A stretch of 64,000 bases of DNA, from contig NC_045149.1 of NCBI RefSeq assembly GCF_008831285.2, positions 6,501,500 through 6,565,499 of the forward strand, read 5' to 3'. Under the pieces are notes generated by a model. It did no database searches, was not told the DNA's origin, and saw nothing but the letters and a program-made list of their open reading frames with translations. The DNA is from Nymphaea colorata. Its lineage: Eukaryota; Streptophyta; Magnoliopsida; Nymphaeales; Nymphaeaceae. Below, one piece after another: positions 1 to 10,262 of the stretch (positions are counted from its first letter, which is position 1; every line of letters begins with the position of its first letter). Position numbers and translations under genes: made by a program.

Positions 1-817
1 CAAATGATGGTGGAGTCATCAACTTCCTCCATCTTTCTGCGGTAGTGCTCCATACTGGATAACTGACCGTCTGTGTTTTGAAAATGACATGATTGTGGCC
101 CCACATGTTTGTAGAACCATGCTTGCAGTGCAAAGACACATCCTTCTATCGAGTCTGCATCTCCAATTGAAAATTTGGCCAACCCTCTGTAAAGGAATGC
201 CAAGGCTGCCATTGCTATGGAAATGTGACGGACTTTGACATGCCCCCATTTTTTGAAGAGGCGAGCTATGCGGAAATCCATTATGTGTTCTTCATTATTG
301 AAGAAGATAAGACCCACGGTACAAGTCACCATGGAGTTTTTGTACTTGTCTGCAACAGTTCTAGATAGTGACGCAGGGTTGACAAATTGGGAGTATGTTT
401 CACCAAGCTCTTGTAGTTGAAGATATTGATGTCCATCTTTCTCTAGAAAATGCCAACTCCTTTTCCCTGTGAGTTTACGAATCACTTCTAGAGTTTTGAC
501 TTGACATTGGTTTACAAGGAACTGGTCTCAATTGGACCTCTTGGGTCACCTTTTGGTTCTGGCAAACCCATAATGTTGGAGAACTCATCAAGAGTGATTG
601 TCATTTCACCCCATGGAAACCAGAATGTGTTGGTCCTTGGGTTCCATCTTTCAGCAATTGCATGGATTAGATTGCCATTGATAGGCTGTATGGCAAGACT
701 GACTGCTTCTTCAAGACCGCAATCCTCTAAGTGATCCGGGAACATACACCGAAAAGTTGGGTACCATGAAAGATACCACTGAGGTAGGTAGACTCCACTT
801 GGGATGATGCGAAGTCC
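1..817 (-). pseudogene. Second, partial copy of the plant mobile domain ORF
   Basis: This stretch repeats 4,023-4,839 almost base for base. I see one missing T near 528-531 and two substitutions (near 708 and 741). The missing base shifts the frame, so the mobile-domain reading that starts near 745 ends prematurely at 512 instead of running on as in the intact copy. The copy ends exactly at the assembly gap and runs off the window on its other side. It carries the same landmark as the intact ORF, the FWFPWGEMTITL block. It is either part of a neighbouring copy of the same retrotransposon or an assembly duplicate. It should not be counted as a host gene. Confidence 0.75.
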
Positions 818-917
818 NNNNNNNNNNNNNNNNNNNNNNNNNNNNNNNNNNNNNNNNNNNNNNNNNNNNNNNNNNNNNNNNNNNNNNNNNNNNNNNNNNN
901 NNNNNNNNNNNNNNNNN
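818..917. other. Assembly gap of exactly 100 N
   Basis: One hundred N bases, the usual placeholder for a gap of unknown size. It falls where reverse transcriptase, RNase H and integrase of the minus-strand gypsy element should lie, so their absence may be an assembly effect. Confidence 0.98.
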
Positions 918-969
918 AAATGACAAAATGATGCGGATTTGTTGATTCAAATTGATGGTGAACATCCGC

Positions 970-1212
970 CTATGGTATTGCTCTGACGAAAGGTACTGGC
1001 TTGAATTCTTCCTCAACATCCACTTTTCCATAGCTTTGGCACCCCAAGGCTTGAGTGCCTCGTTGTCCTGTCAAGGTAACTGGTTCCAAGATTCCATTTT
1101 CATGTTTGCCAAGGCCAGTAATGGCTGGTAGCCATGGGTATGAGTAAATCCAATCCTTTCTCATTCTGGCAGAATTTCTTGAACAACAGATGACTTTTGT
1201 AACTTGTTTCAA
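970..1212 (-). pseudogene. G-patch segment of Ty3/gypsy pol
   Basis: An 80-residue minus-strand reading contains GLGKHENGILEPV, the glycine-rich G-patch signature found between protease and reverse transcriptase in some plant Ty3/gypsy elements. It continues with YGKVDVEEEFKPVPFV and then stops shortly before the assembly gap. It sits downstream of protease and upstream of where reverse transcriptase should begin, which is the normal order. The pol frame is broken on both sides of it, so I call it a fragment of a dead polyprotein rather than a gene. Confidence 0.6.
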
Positions 1213-1379
1213 GTTTGGTACCCCTTTTCACCCATACCTGTTTCTTGGTTTCTGAATGACCAACCTGCTAAGACTTTGAGATATTTCTTCCTCTTTGCAG
1301 ACTCGAATACTGGGTACCTCAATTGTATATGTTGGTACCGGAATCATTGGGTGTACAAGCGACTTTCCTATCCTCTGCA

Positions 1380-1739
1380 TAGATGGTTATAGAATTCCCG
1401 TTGTAAGTCCATTTGACACACTGATGTAGAGTGGAGGAACTGCATTGGTAGCATGGATCCATGGCCTGCCAAGCAACAAGTTGAAGGAGGGTTCTATATC
1501 CACCACATGAATAAAACCCGATGATACGTCTCAGAAATATTCAAATCCAGACATATGCATCGTAGGCATGGTTGTCCTGTCCCGTCATATCCATGGATGA
1601 AAATTTTGGATGGAGTATAGTCAGCCTGTCTTATGCCCAACTCACGAGCTGTTTGTTGTGGACAGATGTTCAGGCTTGCTCCACCATCAATTAAAACGTG
1701 GGAGACTCTGGTGCCCCTTGTCTCTATCACTATGTGCAA
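1380..1739 (-). pseudogene. Retropepsin-like protease of the gypsy element, frameshifted
   Basis: The minus-strand reading from 1,739 to 1,494 holds VLIDGGASLNICP, the aspartic protease active-site block. The usual Ser/Thr after Asp is Gly here. The second conserved block, LLLGRPWIHATNAVPP, is present at about 1,400-1,480 in another frame. At least one frameshift therefore lies near 1,500-1,560. A further frame change separates protease from gag at about 1,735-1,780. In a live element the enzyme cuts Gag-Pol; here the breaks make this unlikely. Confidence 0.7.
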
Positions 1740-3625
1740 GGCATCATTGTGCGATGCACCTCCAGTTGGTAGATCTTTATCAGAGAATATGATCGGACTA
1801 TTTTCACATAATTCAAAAGCCCATTCATTCCCCCTGTAGGGCTAAACCCTCCCTTCTTGACTTCAGGTAAGGGGTCCAATTCATTGAAAATGGATTCCAA
1901 TGGTTCAGGGTCGCACACTTGTGACTTCTGATCAATCTCTGTCAGATGGTCTTGTTTAACCAGTCCGGTTTGTGCATTGATGGATCCTTTATCATGTTTG
2001 AAAAACAATCCAAAGAAATCCAGGGACGCTGTATCCCTTTTGTTTGTCACCATAATTTGACGACCTGTTGAAAATCTGACCATCGAAACTATTCCTTTGC
2101 CATGTTTAGGAAAAGGATTCTTGAGAATGTCCGGCTGTTCACTGACCTCTTTGATTATTTCTTTGTCAACTGCATCTTGCACAATATTTTTAAGTACAAG
2201 GCAGTCTTCTGTATCATGTCCTGGAGCGCGATGAAATTTGCAGAATTGCTCTTTGTTTTTCCCCATCATTGGTGGGGGGTTAGAGACTTTTGGGAGAAAC
2301 AGAGTACCTCTTTCGATTAGCATATGCATGACCTCTTCATAACTTTGTTGTAATGGGGTAAATTTTCTATCGTACCCCCATCCAGGATGTTTGTTTTTGG
2401 CGCCACTAATACTGCCACTAGCTCTGTCCATTACCCCTTTATTCTTGGGATATTCGGACTTTTCTTTCTTGAAGGCTGCAGCGTTGGCCACGATGTTGGC
2501 TGGAGCATTTTGACTTCTACTATTCTTTTTTGTATCTTCCCTTATTTTTACCGGGATGACAGCATCAAAAGCTCCATTCTCAATTCCTGCTTCAATGCAT
2601 TCTGCCCTCTCAGTGAGATCGATGAAAGACTTAATTGGAGCATTGGAAATGAGGCTCCTTAATGGTTGTGTCAAATTGTTTACGATCAATCCCAGTGCAT
2701 GGGATTGAGAGATTGGGTCTCTCATCTTGTTGCAAGAAGACCTCCACCTCTGAATAAAATCTCTCACCTTTTCACCTAGCCTCTGTTTTAGATAGCATAA
2801 TGTGGTGATCGTTGGTGCAGTTTCAACGTTTTGAATGAACCTTTCGATGAAAAGGTTGATTAACATGTCAAAATTTTTCAATTCCACTGGGTTGATGTGT
2901 TCCCGATACCATTGTGCTGCAATTCCTTCTAGGCTTCTAGGGAAACATCGAAAGAGGGCCCTATGATTGTGGCGGAATTTGTAGCATTCAGCAAAGAACA
3001 TGGCCAAATGTGCCTTTGGGTCTCCATGGCCATCAAATTTGATAAATTTCTTGGGCAAGTTTTTTATATATTTGTCATTTTCGAAGCTTTCGTAGAAATC
3101 TTCGCAAGTGAAATTCCTCTTGTTCTTGCCTTTAAGTTGTACTGCATTTAACTTCTTTTCAACTTCCTGGATTTTTGTTTTCCAGGATTCTCCCTTCTTC
3201 TTTTTCTTGGGAGTTTTCGGTTCTTCCTCACTACTAGATTCTGTTGTAGCGTCTTCAGAAGAGTCTGAACTGCTTGATGAGTACTTTCTTGTTTTCTTCC
3301 CTTTCTTTTTGGCTTTTTCTGCCTGCGCTTGTTCTTCATTGAACATGATCATGTATTTCCGGAATCTTCTGTATTCCTCAAATTCTGGGTCATTTATTTC
3401 CAGCTTGGGAGGTGTTTCTGAGGAGGATTCTTCTCCCCTGTCTCCTATAAAAGGTTGATCAAGCTCCATTTCACTCCTTCTCCTGCTTTGGCTTCTGGTT
3501 TCAACCATAAAGCGGATGTTCACCTTGCAAGAAGAAAAATTGAAAATGTTAGGATGTGAATTGATGAGAGGTGACAAATTTTGATTACATATTAAAAGAA
3601 AGATGAGAATGACAAAACTTGACAA
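1730..3625 (-). CDS. gag: Ty3/gypsy Gag protein
   Basis: A 631-codon open frame. The likely true start is Met40 (codon at 3,506-3,508, MVETRSQSRRR), because the first 39 residues look like leader sequence. In order it has a Lys-, Ser- and Glu-rich low-complexity N terminus (about 80-160), a retrotransposon gag core (about 195-340, with FRCFPRSLEGIAAQWY), and a zinc-knuckle-like Cys/His block, CKFHRAPGHDTEDC (462-475), typical of Tat-type gypsy Gag. Gag would coat the element RNA in cytoplasmic particles. It lies between the mobile-domain ORF upstream and the protease downstream, all on the minus strand. The last 30 or so codons run in a frame that departs from the protease frame, so the Gag-Pro junction appears frameshifted. 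Confidence 0.85.
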   Translation of the reverse strand: MSSFVILIFLLICNQNLSPLINSHPNIFNFSSCKVNIRFMVETRSQSRRRSEMELDQPFIGDRGEESSSETPPKLEINDPEFEEYRRFRKYMIMFNEEQAQAEKAKKKGKKTRKYSSSSSDSSEDATTESSSEEEPKTPKKKKKGESWKTKIQEVEKKLNAVQLKGKNKRNFTCEDFYESFENDKYIKNLPKKFIKFDGHGDPKAHLAMFFAECYKFRHNHRALFRCFPRSLEGIAAQWYREHINPVELKNFDMLINLFIERFIQNVETAPTITTLCYLKQRLGEKVRDFIQRWRSSCNKMRDPISQSHALGLIVNNLTQPLRSLISNAPIKSFIDLTERAECIEAGIENGAFDAVIPVKIREDTKKNSRSQNAPANIVANAAAFKKEKSEYPKNKGVMDRASGSISGAKNKHPGWGYDRKFTPLQQSYEEVMHMLIERGTLFLPKVSNPPPMMGKNKEQFCKFHRAPGHDTEDCLVLKNIVQDAVDKEIIKEVSEQPDILKNPFPKHGKGIVSMVRFSTGRQIMVTNKRDTASLDFFGLFFKHDKGSINAQTGLVKQDHLTEIDQKSQVCDPEPLESIFNELDPLPEVKKGGFSPTGGMNGLLNYVKIVRSYSLIKIYQLEVHRTMMPCT

Positions 3626-3691
3626 AGTTTAACATAACTTGACAAAACTTGGCAAATTTTGGCTTAATGACAATGAACTAGACATGACAAT

Positions 3692-4903
3692 CTAGGACAG
3701 AAGGATAGATGGGCGGACTTCATCCCACCATTTTACATATTCGGGACCCATTCCTGGACCAAGGACAAGATACAAGTGAGCAAATGATTCCCAACGTTGC
3801 TGGGCATAGGTGTATATCCCGGACCACTCTTCAGTGTCTAGTTCACACTCCACAATGGCTCCTTCCGACTCAATTGGATATGCCTTCCTCTGACGCAGTG
3901 AGAATTGCCTGAGGCAACGCTCCGGATGATATTCAATTATGAAAAACGGTCCCAATAGAAGACTTCCTCTGACTGGGTTGTAAGTGTATCTTGACTTGAT
4001 GACCTCTCGATCAAAGAAGTCCCAAATGATGGTGGAGTCATCAACTTCCTCCATCTTTCTGCGGTAGTGCTCCATACTGGATAACTGACCGTCTGTGTTT
4101 TGAAAATGACATGATTGTGGCCCCACATGTTTGTAGAACCATGCTTGCAGTGCAAAGACACATCCTTCTATCGAGTCTGCATCTCCAATTGAAAATTTGG
4201 CCAACCCTCTGTAAAGGAATGCCAAGGCTGCCATTGCTATGGAAATGTGACGGACTTTGACATGCCCCCATTTTTTGAAGAGGCGAGCTATGCGGAAATC
4301 CATTATGTGTTCTTCATTATTGAAGAAGATAAGACCCACGGTACAAGTCACCATGGAGTTTTTGTACTTGTCTGCAACAGTTCTAGATAGTGACGCAGGG
4401 TTGACAAATTGGGAGTATGTTTCACCAAGCTCTTGTAGTTGAAGATATTGATGTCCATCTTTCTCTAGAAAATGCCAACTCCTTTTCCCTGTGAGTTTAC
4501 GAATCACTTCTAGAGTTTTGACTTGACATTGGTTTACAAGGAACTGGTCTTCAATTGGACCTCTTGGGTCACCTTTTGGTTCTGGCAAACCCATAATGTT
4601 GGAGAACTCATCAAGAGTGATTGTCATTTCACCCCATGGAAACCAGAATGTGTTGGTCCTTGGGTTCCATCTTTCAGCAATTGCATGGATTAGATTGCCA
4701 TTGATAGGCTGTATGGCAAGACTGACTGTTTCTTCAAGACCGCAATCCTCTAAGTGATCCGGAAACATACACCGAAAAGTTGGGTACCATGAAAGATACC
4801 ACTGAGGTAGGTAGACTCCACTTGGGATGATGCGAAGTCCGGATCGGCCTTGACATGACCCGAATAGGATGTGGTCATATGGGAAGATACTTTCTGAGTC
4901 CAT
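3692..4903 (-). CDS. Plant mobile domain (MAIN-like/PMD) ORF carried by the gypsy element
   Basis: A 403-codon open frame starting MDSESIFPYD. Residues 79-107 carry NPRTNTFWFPWGEMTITL followed by DEFSNIMGLP, the hallmark of the plant mobile domain ('aminotransferase-like', Pfam PMD). This family is found in MAIL1/MAIN proteins and in several transposon families. The rest (WGHVKVRHISIAMAALAFLYRG, then WYKHVG) follows the same family pattern. The ORF lies after the primer-binding site and before gag, on the same strand, so it is an extra ORF of the retrotransposon. Extra ORFs are known in plant Tat/Ogre elements. Its role is unknown; silencing interference or RNA packaging would be guesses. A near-identical partial copy lies at 1-817. 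Confidence 0.8.
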   Translation of the reverse strand: MDSESIFPYDHILFGSCQGRSGLRIIPSGVYLPQWYLSWYPTFRCMFPDHLEDCGLEETVSLAIQPINGNLIHAIAERWNPRTNTFWFPWGEMTITLDEFSNIMGLPEPKGDPRGPIEDQFLVNQCQVKTLEVIRKLTGKRSWHFLEKDGHQYLQLQELGETYSQFVNPASLSRTVADKYKNSMVTCTVGLIFFNNEEHIMDFRIARLFKKWGHVKVRHISIAMAALAFLYRGLAKFSIGDADSIEGCVFALQAWFYKHVGPQSCHFQNTDGQLSSMEHYRRKMEEVDDSTIIWDFFDREVIKSRYTYNPVRGSLLLGPFFIIEYHPERCLRQFSLRQRKAYPIESEGAIVECELDTEEWSGIYTYAQQRWESFAHLYLVLGPGMGPEYVKWWDEVRPSILLS

Positions 4904-5681
4904 CTAGACAAGAAAAGGTATTAGACTTTGACATGAATTGACCCAATAGAGACTCGAGAAGAGTTTTGACATTGGGTTTGGACATGGACTTAGGGGCAAA
5001 GTAAAACATCACATGCATCCAAACAAGCAGTTAATGAAAAATTGATAATGCAATTCCCAGGACTCTTGCCTATATGCATTATTTTGAAAATTGGTCTTGG
5101 AACCTATGGAAAATAAATGGGTAAATGGTTCTTTATTTATCCAAAATTTATGGTATACCTATATACCAAATTTATGGTACTAGCATTGACTCCTCCAAGG
5201 GTTTTCTAGATTTGGGCTCTCCATTTCTCCTTGTTCACCCATCGATATACCGGGACTATTGTCCGTTTCGGTACTAATGGGGGGACATCTCAGTCCAATT
5301 GGGTGGTCCAGTTGTAAGGCTATATCTTGGACTAATGTCCTAGAAATAGCCCGGCAACATGATGACCGGGATATGATATAGGTAAGGATTTGTTTTTCAA
5401 AATTCATGAGAAGATGCAAAATAGATGGCTCTATTGCATACATTCCTAAGAGATGGATTTGAAATTTTGAGAGCATACATGGGCTGCATACAATCCTTAA
5501 ATTGAGGAGGGGTAGGATAAATTGAAATGAATGAGGTTCATGAAATCTCCTCAATGTACACTACATGATGTCGGTATGCATTTTTGCGAATTTAATTTTT
5601 TTTTTTTGTGCAATTGATGTCCGACATTGGTGAAAATAACTCATATATGATCCAAATAAGTCTTTAGACAAACAATGACGG

Positions 5682-5699
5682 GTCCCACCGGGTGTGCCA
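5682..5699 (-). other. Candidate primer-binding site of the gypsy element
   Basis: On the minus strand the LTR end (ACA at 5,702) is followed after two bases by TGGCACACCCGGTGGGAC. The TGG start matches the CCA end of a primer tRNA, and the position just inside the LTR is right. I cannot say which tRNA. Confidence 0.6.
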
Positions 5700-5701
5700 T
5701 C

Positions 5702-8700
5702 TGTTCGCACCCCACTCCTTTTTCAAGAAGGTCGAAATGCGAGTCAGCAAAATTCTTTTAAAATTGGGGTTTTGAGAAAATTTTCAAGAGAAAGGGATCC
5801 GCTCGTCGGTACGAGGTCCAACCGTTCCTGCCGCCTTTAACAGGGGTAATTAGACCAAGGACTAAGGATCATTTGGATCATGTACGAGTTATTGATGTAA
5901 GTCCTATATGCTTATGCATTGAGGTTTTGGATTCAAGAACCGAAATTCATTTTTTTGAATAAATGAATTTGAATATTGGGGGTTTTCAAGTTGGTTTAAA
6001 AACCTTTGTTTTGGTGTTATTTGAAACACATAATTCTTGAGGATTTTTGAAGATTTGGAATTGAGTTCTTTGTTGTGAACTCTAGATGATGATGATCATC
6101 TTATGATAAAAATTGATTTTGAACTCTTCTTTTGTCAAATCATGTGATTTGTAGAATTCATTCTTTTGAAAGAACATACCTTCCAAATTGTTAGAAAACA
6201 TGTTGTTTTTCAAATGCACTTTGGCCAAAAGATTATGAATGCATTGCTTGTGTTTTCTTTTGAAGTTAAGTGAAGTTTACAAATTCTCATTGCAATATGA
6301 CTTGGTCACTTTTTGCAACTTAAATTTGAATCACTTAATTTCTTGAGAATGTGCATGTGGTGCCATTGATTTTGAGTGAAAGTGAATGCATGAAACGAGA
6401 ATGGAAACTATATGGAACATTCATTCTTCTCTCTCTCATAATCCATCAAGATTCATTCATATGAAACATACATTCTTCACTCCCTCATAATCTCTCAAAG
6501 TCCGTATTGCACGTCATACAATCTATACATGAAGATTGATTAAAATGTAGGACTTTCTCTATATGTGCTCATTATATGATTAAGCACATGAATTAGAGAT
6601 GTAGTCCATAAGCTTGAGGCTTGACATAAAATTATCAAAATGATGAAAATATATAAATGATGTCAAGTTCAATCTTTGAAATGGATGGGAGACATGGATG
6701 ACGTCCACTGTTGTCTCAAAATAGCTAAAAATCTGACCTTGTGTTGATTTAAATAGCTGAAAATTGTGGACATTGATTCCAATAAGGACTTGTTTCTTAG
6801 ATAGAAACAATGAGTTTTTCAAATCTATTCAAATTCCAGATTTCGTAGTAATGAAATCATCAACTTCTTTGGATGATTCTAGGATGGTTGGTATTTCAAA
6901 TATGTAAATTTTGATATTCTTAAACCAATTCCTATGAAACATGGTCTGATTTCAACAACATACATACATCTTACGTATGGGTTTGCTGAAATTAAGTAAA
7001 AATGAAATGAAAATAATTTATAATCTTGCACTAGAAAAATCAATAAAAATGGCCCATTTCCTTAAAGACCGGTTTGGAAACATGTTCCAACCTGATTTTA
7101 AGGGAGGAATGTAATTTTTGACAAGAAATCGGATACATATATGTACATATATAACAATGTATACATATACGTATCTTACTTTTTAAAATGAAATTTTATC
7201 AAGGGACCGCATGACTCATGAATCATGATGATTCATGGCTGGGTTCTTTTATGTAGGAAGATTGAGAACTTGTTTCAAATCTTCCCTACTACCCTTGATT
7301 AATTAAATTGAAAGACATGAATCAAAATGACTGTGAATAAGAAAGAAAATAAAACAATACTCAAGCTTATTCGTCCATCATTTCGCCATGCAAGGGTGGA
7401 TCACATTCATAAAAACGTATCCATCCCTTATAGGCATTTTCATCATACGTGATGTAGCAAAATCACTCTCTCACCGTGGGATTCTCTCATGGTAGGGAGT
7501 TCAAAATGGTATTAAGTTGGTTCCTTTGAAAGGGACGTGGCCTTGAGGCCCATTTCAAAATTTGATACTTGGGATCATATTTAAGAAAAACCGACATATG
7601 CATGCATTATGCATTAACATGTACATTGAAGCGTAGGTTTCCCTTAGCTGGACATCACTCCCAGCCGTAAGCAAATGAAAATAAACCCTCCCACGAATTG
7701 CTGGAATTAAAATAAATCAACAATAAGCTAAAGTAGAAGAGAAGTGAGTTAAGATCACCTACCTTGCGGTCGGTCTTGATGTTTGTCCTTCGTCTTCACT
7801 TGTTTTCTAACCCAAGCAATCCTAAGCAAGAATCCAACCGTGGATTCAAGCTTAGCAAAGCTAGAATAAGAAATAGCTTGCTTGCTGGAATTTGGAGTGG
7901 TAAAGAGGGCTTCTCACCACGAAAATCCTAAGTAAGGGTTCACTTAAGCACCCTAACTTAGCAAAATCAATGGGGAGAATAGAAGAAAGTGAAGAAGAGA
8001 ATGGGAGAAAAAGGGGAAGGGGGCTTGGACGAACCTCTTCTCTCTTCCTTGGCTTCTCCCTCCTAGCTCCTTGGCTGCAGCAATTTGATAGAATGCTCCA
8101 AAATTTCGTCCTCCCTCTTAGTGGCCAAGGGGAGGTTTATATAGAGGAGGAGGTGGGTTCAACCACCTTCTTAACTCACCTTGGGAACTTACTTAAGACC
8201 TTGGGGACTTGTAAAATGAGTTAAATAGACTTTAAAGGCTCTAATTGACCATTTCTCAGCCCATTTCCACGAGCTAGGTGGGCTGGGCTAGGTTTGGTCA
8301 ACTTGGGTTCAGACCTAGGTGACCATTTTGACCAAAATTTTGGATGAAAATGCCCTTGCACAGGGTTTTGCCCTTATTTTGTACTATTTATTTATTTTTT
8401 GTTTGAAATCGAGCTTATAAGGTTAAAACCTAGTTACTAAGCTCCAAATGCCATTGAATTATGATAATTAAATTTAAATTTTAATAAAATTTAAAAATTT
8501 TATCAAATTTGGTTCGAAAATGGTATTTTCGTCCAAAACTTGATTGAAAATGGATTTCAACTGAATCAAACTTTCACTTGAGAAATTCAATTTAAATTTG
8601 GTATTTGATTCATGCATTTGACAAATTCAAATGTTTATTTGCCTTTCATAAACCATTTTAGGCTTTTTAATCTTAAGTTGACCGCAGAAGGGCAAAATTA

Positions 8701-9528
8701 TCCAAATTGATCAATTTCAACCAATTGACCAAAGTCAAAGCTCATTTGCAAGTAGTTTGACTTTATTTGAGGTAATTTGATAAATTTGGGTCAAGAAAGC
8801 TCTTAATTGAGCTAAATTGTACTTTGACTGAGTTTAGTCAAAGTGGGTTTGGTTCGGTCAAAGTCTATTTTCGTCCATTAATTGGATCATGAGACAGACT
8901 TACGTTTTGACTATGTTGAGCCCATTGTGACCGAACCTAGCTGGAATTGGCACCACATTTGAGTGCACCCGGGTCAAACCTACTTGGATTAAGTAGGTTA
9001 GGTGAGTTTGACCAGTCTAGTAATTGCTTCCTTGGAAATGATTTTTTTCTTTAAGGAGGATATGGTTAAAGAAGAGAGAGAGACATTTATGTCTCTCTTT
9101 TCCTAGGTTTCTCCTTTATTTCTTCTTGAAAATGACTTTTCTTCAATTAATTTGAGAGAAAATATTTATTTATTATTTTTTTTTTGACATGGAGGGGGGC
9201 ATGGCCCCTGGGGAGGGCTCTTGACCACACGGGCTAGGTGGGGCCCACACGTGGGTCCCACGTAGCATTTTAGACTGAATTAGATCCAATTCTTGGATCT
9301 AAGTCAAAATTTGCATTTTGCAATTGGATTTGGATTTCAAATGACATTTGCAATTGAATTTGGACTCGTAATCCTACATTGGGATTCGTGTATCGGGTTA
9401 AATTCACGATTTGAATCTAATTGTTCTTTAGATTCGAAATTGGCTTTGAAATTGCAAATTTTCACAATTCTTTTGTGAAATTTTCACATTGCTTCAATTT
9501 TGATGTGGAAAAATTTGGGGTGTTAACA
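5702..9528 (-). mobile_element. 5' LTR of a Tat/Ogre-like Ty3/gypsy element (3.8 kb)
   Basis: Read on the minus strand, the LTR begins TGTTAACACCCC at 9,528 and ends GGGGTGCGAACA at 5,702. That gives TG...CA termini and a 12-base imperfect terminal inverted repeat. It is followed by a primer-binding site and the mobile-domain and gag ORFs, so it is the 5' LTR. LTRs this long fit the Tat/Ogre group. The outer flank continues with GCCAC, the candidate 5-base target-site duplication; the other end of the element lies outside the window. The ORF-like strings inside it are antisense to the element and look like chance. Confidence 0.8.
8136..8143 (-). promoter_or_regulatory. Likely TATA box of the gypsy LTR
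   Basis: On the minus strand the sequence reads CCTCTATATAAACCTC, a textbook plant TATA box, about 1.4 kb into the LTR. If real, transcription would start near 8,105-8,110, giving a U3 of about 1.4 kb and a long R-U5. Confidence 0.5.
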
Positions 9529-10262
9529 GCCACTAAACTCAGTGCGATTTGGATCATTATCCATGTAAGCCTAAAGACCCGTACATGTTTTCAAAGTCAA
9601 TCCGAACCTAGAAGGGCCCTTATCCCCATAAATCCAAGCCTAACAATCTCAACCACAATTTATAGTTCCAATGGCTTTAGATCCTTAAACCACATAAAAT
9701 GGTTTGACAGTAATGCAAATTGCTCAAACGATTCACCAAAAAAAAAAAACTATAAGATGTCACTAATATTGCCGAGCTACCAAACAATGAGAAACTAATA
9801 TTTCATTTATCAAATCAACCAAGATCCTCCTCCCATAACCATAAGTCCCTAAACAAGAACTTATACAGGCAAGGAAATGACTTTAACCTAATGTGAACTG
9901 TAACATGAGATCTAGAACCAAAATAAGGACTGAAGTCCAAACCTAACCCAAAGTATGTCCTAATAATCCAAAGAATAATTTAAATTCAAAACTTATTGAT
10001 GAATCATAGAACATGGCAATACATCAGCATGATCTCAGTACGTGATTTTGATAGGTTTCAAGGGAGTCAGAATTGTTGATAATGATCCACTTGGTCACGT
10101 TTGGCAGCAAAAGTCCCAAGCTTAAAAACCTCAACCATAAAACATTTGGTTAACGTGTTGTCAATTTTGTCTAGGACTGAAGCCATCCAAACATGGTGAA
10201 TATGGACTTAGACGTAGAATTTGACTCGTTCAAAAAGAAGCACTCTGTTTATATAGAATATG
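9529..10262. repeat. Direct repeat, copy 1 (paired with 11,808-12,510)
   Basis: About 730 bases that recur at 11,808-12,510 with scattered substitutions and small indels. Both start GCCACTAAACTC and share blocks such as GAAGCCATCCAAACATGG and GACTTAGACGTAGAATTTG. The gypsy LTR ends exactly at the first base of this copy. No gene is apparent inside. Confidence 0.85.

Noticed and set aside
7970-8224. 84-codon plus-strand ORF
   Set aside because: It lies inside the gypsy LTR, antisense to it and across the LTR TATA box. No domain; chance ORF.
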